From: Apis mellifera
Taxonomy: Eukaryota; Arthropoda; Insecta; Hymenoptera; Apidae
DNA: 64,000 nt
Direction: 5' to 3'
NCBI RefSeq assembly: GCF_003254395.2
Contig: NC_037638.1
Location: forward strand, 5,567,001 to 5,631,000
The notes under the pieces were generated by a model that was not told the origin of the DNA, made no database searches, and worked only from the letters and a program-made list of their open reading frames with translations. Both the position numbers and the translations under genes were made by a program. Position 1 is the first letter of the stretch, and each line of letters starts with the position of its first letter. Positions 42,029 to 52,710 of the stretch are shown one piece after another.

Positions 42029-45000
42029 TATATTTCTTTATTGTGAAAAAAATTTACAAAAATCACATGTTCATCCAGGTACTAATAACATGGATTACAA
42101 TAGTATACCTCACATAATATATACGTATCCAGAGGTTGCTTGGGTTGGTAAAACGGAGGAAACTTTGAAGCAGGAGAGAATCGATTACAAAGTTGGAAAA
42201 TTCCCAAACACGTCAAATTCTAGAGCAAGAACGAATCTCGAGACGGATGGTTTCGTTAAAGTATTGGCGGATAAACGTACGGATAAAATATTGGGAGTGC
42301 ATATGATTAGTTCGTTCGCTGGTGAATTGATTAACGAGGCTGCTCTTGCCGTGCAATGTAAGGTAAAGGCAGAAGATGTTGCAAGGACGTGTCATGCGCA
42401 TCCAGTAAGTATTTTGAATGGTGGTAATGATTAAATCGTCGAATATTGATTTCATTGTTGTTTTTACTTTTTACAGACATATTCGGAAGCCATAAAGGAA
42501 GCATGTTTAACTGCATATTTTGGAAAACCTATTAACCTATAAAACTCTTAAATAAAACTGTGAAAAACAGTTAATTCAATATAATTCATCGAAGCTTCGA
42601 TCTATTTGAAAAGATGTTTCAAAAACGCATTTTACTACATATTTAGATATCGTCATCATTTATATTTGTATATAAGATATACAAAAACTTTAAGAAGATT
42701 TTTTTATACATTTTATATATATATATTATGATACTTTTATTTATATATCATTATGTGTACTTCATATAATATTTATATTATATAAAATATATTTACACTT
42801 TTGTATCTTTACTTTTGACTCTTGATAATTATGTATATTACAAATAAATGGATGTTAGAAAAATGTTTACTTGGAATATGAAAAAGTGTTATTTTTAATT
42901 TTCTAATAATCTTAAATTTTAATATTGCAATAATCTCTTAAATGTGTGGAAACAAGTTTTTATAAAATTATTTTTAATAAAATTCTTTTTCTCTTGATTT
43001 TATAAAAATAGCTATCTCTTTAATTCAATCGTAAAATTATAAGATTTAAGATAAATAAAATATAAAATATATTCGTGATAGCATCGAATAAATGCGTAAT
43101 TTGTATTTTATTATATACGAACATAAAATTTAAAAATTTAAGTTTGAAAGAATCAAGTGAAATCAGTGACTAAATACGTTTTTGAGAAGGCAGAAATGAA
43201 ATTAAATTAAATATATGTTAAACATTTGTCGATAAAGACTAATTTATATTAAATTTTTCTCTGAAATCTTAAAATATAAATTTAGTATTTAAAAATAATA
43301 TAAAAGACGTAAAAAAATATATTCTCTTCAATAAAATCAATTGATAAAAGTTCCAAGAACCGTAGGTCGATAACATCGAACAATACTAAATTCTAAGTAT
43401 ATGTTTGGTACCTAGCCAAGATTTTCCGTACGCATATCACTTCTAAAAACAAGTTTATAAACATAAAATTGCTATTCTATGTTTTATATTTAACTTTAAA
43501 TTATATTAATTTAATTTAAAATATTTTTCCACTGATTATTAGTTCGTATTTATTTATTTAAAATTAGTTCATATGTTGCAACAATTTTATATATTATTCC
43601 ATTCGAAAATTCAATTTGAAGATACAAACAATTCTGTAACACGTTACAACGTATCTTTCACTTCTTTTTTACACACGACCTCATTCTTTATCTTTGTCTC
43701 AATGTTTCTTTTCTGCCAACAACTTTGCCACGTAGAATCTACTAGTCTTGTTTGATCATCAAAGTTAAGCGATGTCAGATATGGTTAGTTACTCGATTAC
43801 CGCTTGAGAACAGCGTGATGCTGCTTCGGAATTTACTTTAAACTCTAAATCCCTAGCTAATGATCAAGTATTAATAATAATAATGATGATAATAATAATA
43901 ATAATAATAATAATAATTAGGCATATCTAAGAATATGCCAGATCGAGATAGACCTCGAAAGTTATTTATAACTTTGAATAATTAAATTTTAATGCATACA
44001 GTGATTATAAACTTGAAAAATTTGTATATAAATATAAAACTTTTTTATCATTTTTCGATTTTGAATATCGAAACATTACAAATTTGACACAATTTTCCGA
44101 AGAAAATTTTTCATTCGACTTGCATTCGAAATATAAATATTCCTAATATTGTAAAAATAATTGAGAACATGAAAAAATGCTAAAATTTTGGAGATTAATT
44201 TCCTGTTGAAAAAAGATTTTTCGACGAAATAATTACTTTATATTAATATATTATGCTCTACGTGCAAACATTCATTAAAATTTTGAGGTTAGGTGAACTT
44301 TTATACAAGATGTTCGAATATACGTACGTAGTGTGACGCTATAAACACATCCATTTGATTACACGCAAGAAACGTTTGTGTGAGTCACATAGATCGGTGT
44401 CGCGTCCAGGATTGCCTAGCAAAAACTAATCGTTGAAAGAGTGGGACAAAGTAATAATAGTGGTGAAACTTAGAAAAAGAAATAGAGAAAATAATAAGTA
44501 TGTGTGTTTCACTGTGAGAAACATATATAAGTAAAATGATTGATAGTGAAGTTAAGAATAAAATTCAATAAATTATTTTAATAATTTACAAATAAATGTT
44601 ATTCAAACATTTTAATAAAATAAATAAAGCAACTTTATTCAAAATTTTTAATTATCTATCTTTCAAATTTAAAAAATATCATTGTGCGAGGATAAGGTAG
44701 GGATCTTATCAAAATGATATAATACGAAAAAAGCCGTTATTTCTTCCATCTCTTTCTTCGAGTTTCACTACTATTACTACTTTCTTCCACTCTCTTCCAA
44801 CGGTTAGAGCTTGCTCGACAAATCTTTCGTCGTGTTGGATAGTATAAACGGACCCTTACGCGTTGACCAGACGCATTGACCAGACGCGCATATATCTATA
44901 CGTACATAGAGCGCAAGTGCGTGTGTCACATCTTGACACACAGAAGAATTCTGTATACACGCCGGCGCTTCCTGCAGTAAAGTTAACGACCTCGATTGCA

Positions 45001-47452
45001 TATAAATGCCTGGCTTAATGGTTTCGAAGTAAGGCCGAAGGCCTCAGCTGATAAAATCCACTCTCTCCTAGCGGGGTTTACTACTACGCCCATTTAAGCT
45101 CATTTCACACGGAATCTTTCTGTCGGCTTCTATCTATGACATAGTGATATTTGTTATTGCGTAATCACTCACAACGTAATAAATTACTAGTTATTGGAGA
45201 TAGACACTGTTCGCTCACAAAAGAAGATGGCAAACAGAAAAATATGGCTACTGTTCCCCCACCTACTTGCATCTATATTTTGCGTCGCACGTAATTGGTC
45301 GAATCATATGACGAAGAGAACGAATGAATATATTGAGTGCGGTTAGAACAAATGCAATGATAGATATATTTCAAACATTTATCTTACAAAAAGAGTGTTA
45401 ATTATCGAGAAAATATATTGTTATTACAATTTACAAGAATCTTATTACTATATCAACACAGTTAGTATTCGCAATGCACCGAGGCGAAAATCTCCTGTTT
45501 TCTTTCTGCCATTTCACTTGCTATCCTCTCGTGGATGAACGATACTATTATATGCCATTCGATATTGTGTAAGAATTTGCTGTACAAAGATGTTGTAATA
45601 TTAATACATTCCTTTGAAAGGAGAGAGACTTTAATCAACATAATTACGTGTTTCGAAGCATGATAGTAAAAGTTTGACTTATTTAAAGGTAAATTGCGAT
45701 TCAATTTGCAGGTTAAGTAACACATTTAAATGTGTGACAGATAATTCGAGTTAAAGTTAAGTTCGATAAGTTTCGATTAGAAGAGAATGGATAAAATTTC
45801 AATTTTTTAATTGTTTTCACGTAAGTGTTTCTCATCCGTTTTATTTTTTCGAAATAAATGATAGAAATAAGACTTGTCACTAGTTTTCCTAACCTAACCT
45901 AAATTCTTTGTTCTTTTGTGAAATATTCGATAAGAGAGTATACATTGGGAAGAAAGAAACGAATAGTTACGTAGAAAAGAGGGTTATGATGACGCAGGCG
46001 CTATTATATTGAAAGCACGCAGTCAATATACGCGTTATATTTTGTACGTGGAATCGACCCGTATTTTGGCTTTTAGTCATCGTCACACATTCACAAGTCG
46101 ACTCATTCTATGACACACGCATGGAATAATGCTACGTATACGTGTTCAACATTCGTGCAGAGAAGAAAAAAGACCACTTAGAATGTAATATAATCGCTTT
46201 CAAACTTGATCAAACTTTACAAAACTTGAATGACTGGTAAATTATGTATGTATTGAAAAATTATTGCATGAAGAAGTTTCATAAAAATGAGCATAATGTA
46301 TCTTTTTTACAGGTGGAGGCAATTTGAACTTTTAAAATCAATTTTGTTTCCTGAATTGAATTCTTATCCTGTTGAATGATTATCTAGTTTTTTCATTTTA
46401 AATTTATTTTAATATTTTTTTTTAATATTTCTAAAAAATAGTTTTTTTGTACATTAATCAATATATGAAAAATTATTATATAATAATATTAATTTTTATA
46501 TCACATATTGATAAAAAATTATTTAATTTTGCCTAGTAAAATTTTTGCGTATTTTAAAAATAACTCGTCTCAATTCTGTGAAATAACTCTGTATATAACG
46601 ATAAGCTTACGAAAATCAACATGTCCGAATATTAATGCCAATCATTTTAACGAGATACGAATAAGACAGAAGTTGTTTGCCTGAAACTACAGATAAAATT
46701 TGTTCTTGAACGTTCAACATTCATAGTCCTTAATTCTTAATTTAATATTCCGAATGTTTGACTTACTACATTTTCCCTAGAGAACTCGACTTTCGCTTTG
46801 AAGTTGAACAGATTCCGTGAAAAAGGAAAATTGTATACATTTTCTCGCTTTTTAACCGATTGTTTTTGAAAATAAATAGAATTATATGATAGAATTTTGA
46901 TTTATTTTTCTTTTATCTAACAATAAAAATAATTATCAATAATTTGCTTTTTAGAATAAACTTGAATTTGATATGAATCATGATGATCAATCTCAATTAT
47001 TTAAATTAATATTTCCAATGATCTAAATAAGGTTAATAATACAAGGCTAATAGTAAAGATTTCAAAACATCACGTATTAAATTAAATTTATCTCAATGTA
47101 TCACAGAGACAAGTCACGTATATATAGTGAATCATGAAAACACACACATAACCTGAAATTAATTATAATCTGTTTAATTGTCTTTTTATTTTAAAATAAT
47201 GTTAAAAAAAATATATCAAAAATATTATTCTTTTTCCAATTGCAATCGTACGATTCAATTGGACAAAATTTTCTTCTTCTACGAAAAAAAAAAACGAAAT
47301 TTAACAAAAATTGCTTTAGTTCTGAATTCTATAAAAAAAAAAAAAAAAAATGAACTCACCACTTTATCGTCTGCATAAATGATCGAGGATCTCGGTGTCC
47401 CGGTAGCCATCACAGTGAAGAGCACCATCAAAATCGTTCGAAGCAGTATCAT
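15562..47452 (-). CDS. Mmp: Matrix metalloproteinase, N-terminal part (3 coding exons; gene continues left of window)
   Basis: Secreted or membrane-tethered zinc endopeptidase of the matrixin family (MMP), which cleaves extracellular matrix in the secretory or extracellular space. Three minus-strand exons join in frame: 47360-47452 (93 nt), 18688-18789 (102 nt) and 15562-15731 (170 nt, ending two bases into a codon), giving the first 121 residues. All junctions are AG/GT: donors GTGAGT, GTGAAT and GTAAGT; acceptors TTTCAG and ATTAG. Seen: signal peptide (about 1-20), prodomain helices with NYLMKFGYLP and AIKNLQRFGGIPVTG, cysteine switch PRCGLPD with Cys89, and a furin-type RHKR at 103-106. 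The family is known to continue with a catalytic HExxHxxGxxH domain and hemopexin repeats. I found neither in 1-15561, so they probably lie outside. The intron of about 28.6 kb holds DLD on the other strand. Whether it is the Mmp1 or Mmp2 orthologue cannot be told from the prodomain alone. Confidence 0.87.
15732..18687 (-). other. Mmp intron 2
   Basis: About 3 kb between the prodomain exon and the cysteine-switch exon. A GC-richer island lies at 16640-16870. An imperfect two-copy tandem duplication with a period near 109 bases spans 16958-17162. The rest is AT-rich with poly(A)/poly(T) runs and no coding signal. Confidence 0.75.
16958..17162. repeat. Two-copy imperfect tandem duplication, period about 109 bp
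   Basis: Unit A (16958-17066) and unit B (17067-about 17162) share, in order, AGT.TTTCA, C.TGGGGAT.GA, TTCTTCTTTGTT.AAGTT, CTTTA.TTAATTT and AAAATATTT. Identity is roughly 75-80 percent by eye with short indels. Both copies lie within Mmp intron 2. Confidence 0.6.
18688..18789 (-). CDS. Mmp: Mmp coding exon 2: prodomain (peptidoglycan-binding-like helices)
   Basis: Thirty-four codons, phase 0 at both ends, preceded by a pyrimidine-rich tract ending TTTCAG and followed by GTGAATG. The peptide begins QNYLMKFGYLPQSD and ends QLTDAIKNLQ. This matches the typical MMP prodomain opening (a YLxxFGYL helix followed by an AIxxxQ helix). It joins directly to RFGGIPVTGDID in the next exon, completing the usual LQxFxGLxVTG pattern. 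The surrounding DNA is very AT-rich and has no coding signal. Confidence 0.88.
34674..34716. repeat. (AT)n microsatellite
   Basis: Forty-three bases of perfect AT. Confidence 0.95.
35391..35664 (-). mobile_element. Possible poly(A)-tailed retrocopy (unidentified)
   Basis: A 34-base T run (35391-35424) abuts about 240 bases of distinctly GC-richer sequence. Read on the minus strand this is a transcript-like body ending in a 34-base A tail. TGATTG occurs immediately before the T run and again at 35665-35670, a weak candidate target duplication. The body is open on both strands over 60-80 codons but matches no protein or small RNA that I recognise. The alternative is a conserved non-coding block next to an expanded poly(T) tract. 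Confidence 0.3.
36877..36894 (+). promoter_or_regulatory. Doublet of AGAGGGCG cores (CTCF-like)
   Basis: AGAGGGCG and AGAGGGCGC lie nine bases apart in the same orientation, at the edge of a GC-richer block in Mmp intron 1. Confidence 0.35.
39043..39271. repeat. TTTTAGTAAT minisatellite
   Basis: About 230 bases made almost entirely of TTTTAGTAAT units separated by A, TT or TTA, so that apparent periods of 11, 12 and 13 bases interleave. Higher-order pairs such as TTTTAGTAATTTA plus TTTTAGTAATTA recur in blocks. About 18-20 copies lie roughly 1 kb upstream of the Dld start. Confidence 0.9.
40040..40236 (+). promoter_or_regulatory. Dld 5' flank / 5' UTR
   Basis: No TATA box is evident. A CTCF/YY1-like GCGCCATCGAGTAG sits at 40072-40085, about 155 bases before the ATG. 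Immediately before the start codon, the palindromic AAGCTTT element is repeated three times (40208-40233), ending in an in-frame stop codon that separates the UTR from the coding sequence. The transcription start cannot be fixed from sequence. Confidence 0.35.
40237..42542 (+). CDS. Dld: Dihydrolipoamide dehydrogenase, mitochondrial (E3), complete, 7 exons
   Basis: FAD-dependent E3 subunit that reoxidises dihydrolipoamide with NAD+ in the pyruvate, 2-oxoglutarate and branched-chain 2-oxoacid dehydrogenase complexes and in glycine cleavage, in the mitochondrial matrix. Exons: 40237-40281, 40560-40842, 40934-41300, 41398-41742, 41863-41954, 42079-42404, 42477-42542. All introns are GT-AG and phases agree, giving 507 aa against about 509 in the family. 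An in-frame TAA at 40225-40227 supports the start. Motifs: basic presequence (1 to about 35), FAD site GGGPGG (45-50), redox disulfide GGTCLNTGCIPSK (Cys77, Cys82), NAD site GAGFVG (218-223), second FAD site YAIGD (Asp353), and dimer-interface base pair His485/Glu490 in HPTYSE. Thr80 and Phe87, next to the disulfide, replace residues that are usually Val and Ala. The gene is nested antisense in Mmp intron 1. Confidence 0.95.
41972..42023. repeat. (TA)n microsatellite inside Dld intron 5
   Basis: Fifty-two bases of perfect TA, beginning 17 bases after the exon 5 donor (41955) in an intron of only 124 bases. Its length variation would change a large share of the intron. Confidence 0.95.
42551..42556 (+). 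terminator. Dld polyadenylation signal (proximal)
   Basis: AATAAA only nine bases after the Dld stop codon. A second AATAAA lies at 42843-42848, followed by a T-rich stretch. Use of the first would give an extremely short 3' UTR; the second gives about 300 bases, which is more usual. Confidence 0.45.
43715..43827 (+). pseudogene. 5S rRNA pseudogene, full length but degenerate
   Basis: Aligned by eye to the insect 5S rRNA pattern, matches run along the whole 120-base gene. The block starts GCCAAC, then CCACG, GAAT, a GATCATCAAAGTTAAGC block (the A-box/internal control region), GTCAGATATGGTTAGT, GATTACCGCTTGAGAACA, and a CGTGATGCTGC end. Several bases are deleted in the C-box region and the 3' strand no longer pairs well with the 5' end. 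No run of four or more T follows within 30 bases, so there is no pol III terminator. It sits alone, not in an array, in Mmp intron 1. A retroposed or dispersed 5S copy is the likely origin. Confidence 0.82.
43869..43917. repeat. (ATA)n microsatellite
   Basis: AAT/ATA/ATG triplets with a 12-unit perfect ATA core, directly after the 5S pseudogene. Confidence 0.9.
47360..47452 (-). CDS. Mmp: Mmp coding exon 1: start codon and signal peptide
   Basis: Thirty-one codons starting at ATG 47452-47450 and ending at a GTG before the donor GTGAGT. The translation starts MILLRTILMVLFTVMATG: a short basic n-region, a hydrophobic core and a small-residue cleavage zone near residues 18-20, followed by TPRSSIIYADDKV. 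An in-frame TGA lies nine codons upstream (47482-47480), which supports this ATG. The exon ends in phase 0, matching the phase-0 acceptor of the 18.7 kb prodomain exon. Assignment to Mmp rests on strand, phase, the need for a signal peptide before the prodomain, and the absence of a better partner; a transcript would be needed to prove the 28.6 kb splice. Confidence 0.72.
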
Positions 47453-47577
47453 CTTGCAAGTACGAATCCTTTTGTCGTTTCAAAAAACTGACACCAATAT
47501 TTTTTTTTTTTTCTCACTCGCACGAATTAATTATTCACACTATTCGTCCTCCTCTATCAATATCAATCCTTCGAGAC
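47453..47577 (-). other. Probable Mmp 5' UTR segment with upstream splice acceptor
   Basis: On the minus strand, a long pyrimidine tract (poly-T with scattered C) ends in TTTATCAG at 47585-47578. This is a strong acceptor just before GTCTCGAAGG. The segment between this acceptor and the Mmp ATG contains an in-frame TGA (47482-47480) and no other good start, so it reads as 5' untranslated sequence. If used, it would be joined to a noncoding first exon further right. Confidence 0.5.
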
Positions 47578-47879
47578 CTGATAAAGAAAACAACGATTTT
47601 GAAAAAAAAAAAAAAAAAGAAAGAAAAGACTATACTGCACTACATCAAACTACACACTCATGTCACAATAATAATAATAATAATAAAAAAATGTGTACGA
47701 AGGCGACATTCGTCGACAATTTTTTTTTCGATTCACGTGGCACGTAGTTTGGTTCAATTTATTTTAATTTTAATTTAATCTTATCTTATTTTATTTTCAT
47801 CTCATTTCATTTCATTTCATTTCATCTCGTTTCATCAGATTCCAATAGATTAAGTTAGGTTAGAAGGACACTGATGGCA

Positions 47880-48240
47880 CTGGTGGAATCAAGGAACGAA
47901 CACGGACGTGTTCGAACCGCGATTTTCTTTAGAAGAAGCACGATTTACTATAATATCTATCTCTCTTGATTCAACAACGGATTCTCGCTCTTCTTCTTTC
48001 TCCGTGAAAATCTGCCGACTTTCGTCAACTTGGCCTTTCTTCGACGTCGCCGCCGATGACGACGGATTCCAGGTTCGTACTTTCCTCCGTGTTCGAACTT
48101 TCCAGCTGCTACCACGTCCATCCGCCGACCTACGACAGTTTACATTCTGTAAATACTTGGTTAAATTTCTAGATTACAACTTTGTTGTAAAAGTTCGACT
48201 CGTTCAGAGAAATACGTCGGATCAGATTAAACGATAATAA
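47880..48240. promoter_or_regulatory. CpG-containing GC-rich island upstream of Mmp exon 1
   Basis: About 360 bases with clearly higher G+C than the surroundings and many CpG (for example GACGTCGCCGCCGATGACGA). It begins about 430 bases upstream of the Mmp ATG. It has an incidental open frame on the plus strand, but no splice-bounded coding pattern on either strand. It could be a proximal promoter or alternative 5' exon of Mmp. No TATA or strong initiator was identified. Confidence 0.3.
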
Positions 48241-51200
48241 ATTAACTATATTTTTTTTTTCTTTCAGATAATATCTCAAGTAATATTATTCCGAGAAAAA
48301 TTTCTCATCATTGCATGCTGTATCATTCTAATATTTGTGGTTCACATTTCAAGGAAGAAAGGAAGTTGGAAATCATGATTTTTTTTTTAACAAATACTTC
48401 AGCTGGGATAACAAGTTTTAATTCTAATTTTCCTTGTCCAGTCACATACAGTTTTAATTCTTCTATTTTCATTACTTTTATACATAACAAATATTTTTTT
48501 GATTTATGATAAATGTATAATAGAAATAAAATATATATTACAATTAAGTTTTCTATTTCAATCAAAAATGATGAATTTTGTCAAAGCAGTTGGATATTTT
48601 TAACAATTGCAAAAATAATAAAAAGTCTGCAATATTTTTAATTCATAATCTGACAATGTTAAAATTTGAGAAAGAAAAAAATGGATTAAAATTTAAATTG
48701 AATAATCGTGTAATATTTCTGGCCTATTAGCAGTTACTCCTTTAGCGAGTAACGCATTATACACAGCACGTATTACGCATATCTGCCTAATGATTAACGC
48801 TTTGACATGGGAATTCCCCTATCATCCTCCCAAGAAATAGGATATGTCGTTACATAAGTATTTTCTAGGAATAAGGCAACGAATACGAGGAATAAAAAAC
48901 AAGATTAAAAATTTTAATTAACCAATTGAAATATTGTACGATTAATGAACAAGAATTGTGTTGGGATGAATTGCAGATGAAGATGACAGAAAAAGTAAGA
49001 CGAGTCGTCAAAGAAAAACGGAAGTCGATGCCATGACAGGCCGGATAGATAAATTCAGTCAAAGGAATAAGAAATGTTATCATCAGAGAAATGTGTCAAC
49101 GCGGATTAACCTCATTTTTCGTATCGATAATTAAGAAAAGTATTTTAAATACGAATAATCGAATTTGTCAAATTTTATCGTTTGAAAAAAATACATTTTC
49201 AATTTTAATTCTTTAATTGAAGAAATATAAAGTGAGAACAATCAATTGATCAATATCGATATCCGAGATAACAAGATAGTCAAAAAATATATTTTTCAAA
49301 ATAAAAAAAAATCAATCCAAAATAGGTTAATAATCATAATAATTGACCAATGACTGAATTAAACTTAATTTTATAAAAAAAAAAGGAAAAAAAAAAAAGA
49401 GATCTACTTACTTTTCAAATCGGCGATCGATAAGACAGTTGAATTATCGTAAAAGAATCATGACATATTTCCGGTTTGTTGCAACGTATCAATCGTACGT
49501 TTCCACGATGTATCATGATGATTGTCGTTTCTTTAATAATCCTAAGTTAGCTTGAAGACAGTCGAGGAATCCTGGTTCAAGTTTTCGATGTATATTCCGA
49601 TGAAAACACGTGATTGATTCTCGCGAGTGGCTTCTCTTTTTTTCTCTTTATTTGTTTCTTTATACTCTTCGCCGAATTTATTATCTTAGATAATCTTTGA
49701 CGCGTGATATATTTTTTTCCTTTCAATTTGTCTTGATTTTTTTTCTTTTTTTTCGATCAGTCGCCGTTGATTCTTCCGTTCGATGCTTCTTCGCTGTGAC
49801 CCTAGAAAATATGAAGCACGTTGCACTAACGACATCTACGTTTGACATTTTGGAAACGCATTGTTATCGAATGCGTAAGAATATTGACACGTTTCTTTTA
49901 TTATGATAAATAATATCCCCAGATAAAAGATATAACACATACAAAGAATATCGTGTAACAAATGCGATTAAACGACAATTTCTTCAAGTTCGATTATTAA
50001 ATTCAACTATGATGTGATGCATATATTTATATTTATATTAATCATAAGATATATATATATGTGTAATATGTATATAATATACTTGATTGGTCAAAAATTT
50101 GAAAAATCCAGAATTTTTATTTTAATTGGTTAATAAAAATTGGAAAAATAAAAATATTAAAGATAAATCGATAACAAAATTCATGATTTTGAAAAGTTGA
50201 TATCATATTGATGTGATTTATCATTCGTGTGAAAAAGATTAATGAACATTGCACCAATTATCGTTTAAAAATGAAAATAAATAAAGAGTATGGAAATTAT
50301 TTTTGTAAGAGATATGAATAATTAATTTGAACAAATTTATAATTTATTTTAATTTGTATCTTTTGTTGTTTAATTTCTTTACTTTCATATGAATAACCAA
50401 GATATCATTTATTTATCTTTATTTATTATAAAAAAATAAACATTTCACAAAACACTAAATTAGCACTTTTAAAAATTTAAAACTTATTAGAAACAAAGAC
50501 AACAACAATACACTTTAATTAAACAAATCAATGTTACAACAAATCAATCAAGCAAAAATGTAATATATTTGATATTAAATGAATAATAAATGGAAAATTA
50601 TTCACACGATTATTATAAATAAAAAAATACACATTGTGCATTATGAAAATTTCACATTATATATAATAACCTTGAATATGAAATAATAATCCAAAGTAAA
50701 AAAATAATTATATTTTTAAAAATTTTATTTTAATAAATTTTATTAATATATGATTTTAGAATAGAAATGAAATGTAAGAATCATAAATGATTGAAGCTTA
50801 ACTACTCCTGTCACAGTTTATTGGATTAAAAGTTATTTATGATAATAAATGAAATATCTAGGTTCGAATATTTATTGTTGTTAATATCTCGTACAAGAGA
50901 AATAATCGTATGAGAAATTGTTGTTTTATATAAAGAGATTCTTTGTTTCAGAAATGTGCTTTTGCTTGGATAAGAGGTAACGATACAACTGAAGGAAACT
51001 GTGATAAAAAAATCGTAGAGCAATGAATGAATTGTACACACTTTCAATTCCTATCAAGCATTATGCTAATTGATATGTAAATATTTTTTTTTTCATTTAA
51101 TCGAAGCACTGACGCTTTCGTAATTATCGTTTATTGTACGATATTTCAATCTTGTTTCATTTTTTTTTTTATGTTACAATTAAACGTTACTTTATTATAA

Positions 51201-52651
51201 TTTGTATTTTGTGAAGATGGTATTACAGAACATCATGCAAAAAAAATTAAATAGATATATGGAATAAAATCTTTTTATACGATATTTTATTTTTAGAGAA
51301 ATTAATTGTAAATATTTGATTTATAATATTGATAAATTTTAAAATCTAAAAATGATGTTGCATGAAGTAAAATTAAAAGTAAATAAAAATTAGAAATGAA
51401 AACTAAGATATGTAAAAAAAAAAATTGAGGCATGTTGTTAATGATAACAAACGCCAATTTCATCGGTCAGAATTAGCAATGGAATTCGTTCGCAGACATC
51501 ACGATCAATTTTTCTTCGCATCTAGAAGGCTAAAATTAAACTCCAGTAAGACAACGTTTTTTCGTCAAGTTGGGATAATATTCTGAGAACTCTAAAAACG
51601 AACGCGTTATATAGTTTTGAATATAATATACTTCATTGATTAAAAAAAAAAAAGTTTCGGAGCATCTATTTTTTCAAATGCAAAGATTTAAAGTTTAACC
51701 TTAAACGAATAGCGTGAATGAATAATATTGATAGTGTAAAAAAGGTTCAAAGAATTTACTACGACCGCATAAATTATTCAGGTTAACATGATAGGGCTAA
51801 TTTTGAACATCGACGCAAAGTAACGCGCCACGAACGGAAATGGCTGCCACAGTCGAAGATAACAAATTATCATACTACCACTAGCGGCAAGATAGTCATA
51901 ATACACGATCTATCAGCGATTAATATTCGCGAATTTTTAAATATCAAGATGAATTATAAAATTTCATATTTAAATTTGTCGAACAACAAATCACTTTAAT
52001 TTTTAAATTCTATAAAAGTATGATTTAAAAGAGAAAATTTGGAACAATTGAAAAGTAAAAAAGCGTAAAATGAATATAAACGAATATAAATCGTAGCCAG
52101 AGGAGACAGTTCAACAATTTTTTAGTCACCCACCAAGCTGAAGTTTGTCACGATAAAATGGAAGCACGTGCATCACAAAGGATACGATCCCTAGGGAGGC
52201 TCGAGTAATGCTTGGCATAAAAAAAGGAAGAAAAAAAAAAACACAGATATGGAAATCGAACACATTCAAGTCTCATTTAAACAGAAGAAATCTTTCGAGA
52301 CTAAACAAATTTAATTTATTTCGGCGACAATTTATCAGACGTTAGAAAGCCACTTCTACGGTTTCAATGCGTGAACACGTGAACACACTATAGTAGTTTC
52401 TCACAATCACGTATATTGAACAAGAGGAAATAAAGTCACGTTCGAATAAAATCCATCTTCGAAACACACGGTGAAATTCACAATATAGTTCGATACGACA
52501 CTAACCATCGTCACCGTGTCGCGTATAAAGACATCGTGAAACAACGATCTTTGTCTCGTACGTTCTGATGGTATTTCGATCAAGGATCGCGCGTTTCTAA
52601 CCATAAAAATTCGCAACATATACTTTTATCGTAGAATATAACGACTCTTAC

Positions 52652-52710
52652 CGGATTATCGTGAATACCGGTCACGTTCACGATCACACTTAATCGGTTG
52701 TGACAGTTGT
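52652..52710 (-). other. Candidate noncoding first exon of Mmp
   Basis: Minus-strand segment between a TATA-linked initiator (A at 52710) and a strong donor, AATCCG followed by GTAAGAG (intron starts at 52651). It contains no ATG-led reading frame that reaches the donor. Splicing to the acceptor at 47578 would give a 5.1 kb intron in the 5' UTR. Orientation, distance and splice signals fit, but no transcript evidence is available here. Confidence 0.38.

Larger units (their letters stand above)
42543..47359. other. Mmp intron 1, part between DLD and Mmp exon 1
   Basis: Sequence 3' of DLD on the plus strand and just downstream of Mmp exon 1 on the minus strand. It contains the DLD polyadenylation signals, a 5S rRNA pseudogene (43715-43827), an ATA/AAT microsatellite (43869-43917), and a GC-richer block at 44740-45110. 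That block has two adjacent 13-base copies of a TTGACCAGACG unit (44861-44886) and a plus-strand TATAAA at 45001. A second block with CpG lies at 45960-46130. No protein-coding exon was recognised. Confidence 0.6.

Noticed and set aside
45888..45902. (CCTAA)3, the insect telomere repeat
   Set aside because: Three units only, and isolated AGGTTAGGTT-type strings occur elsewhere in the window, so there is no case for an interstitial telomere.
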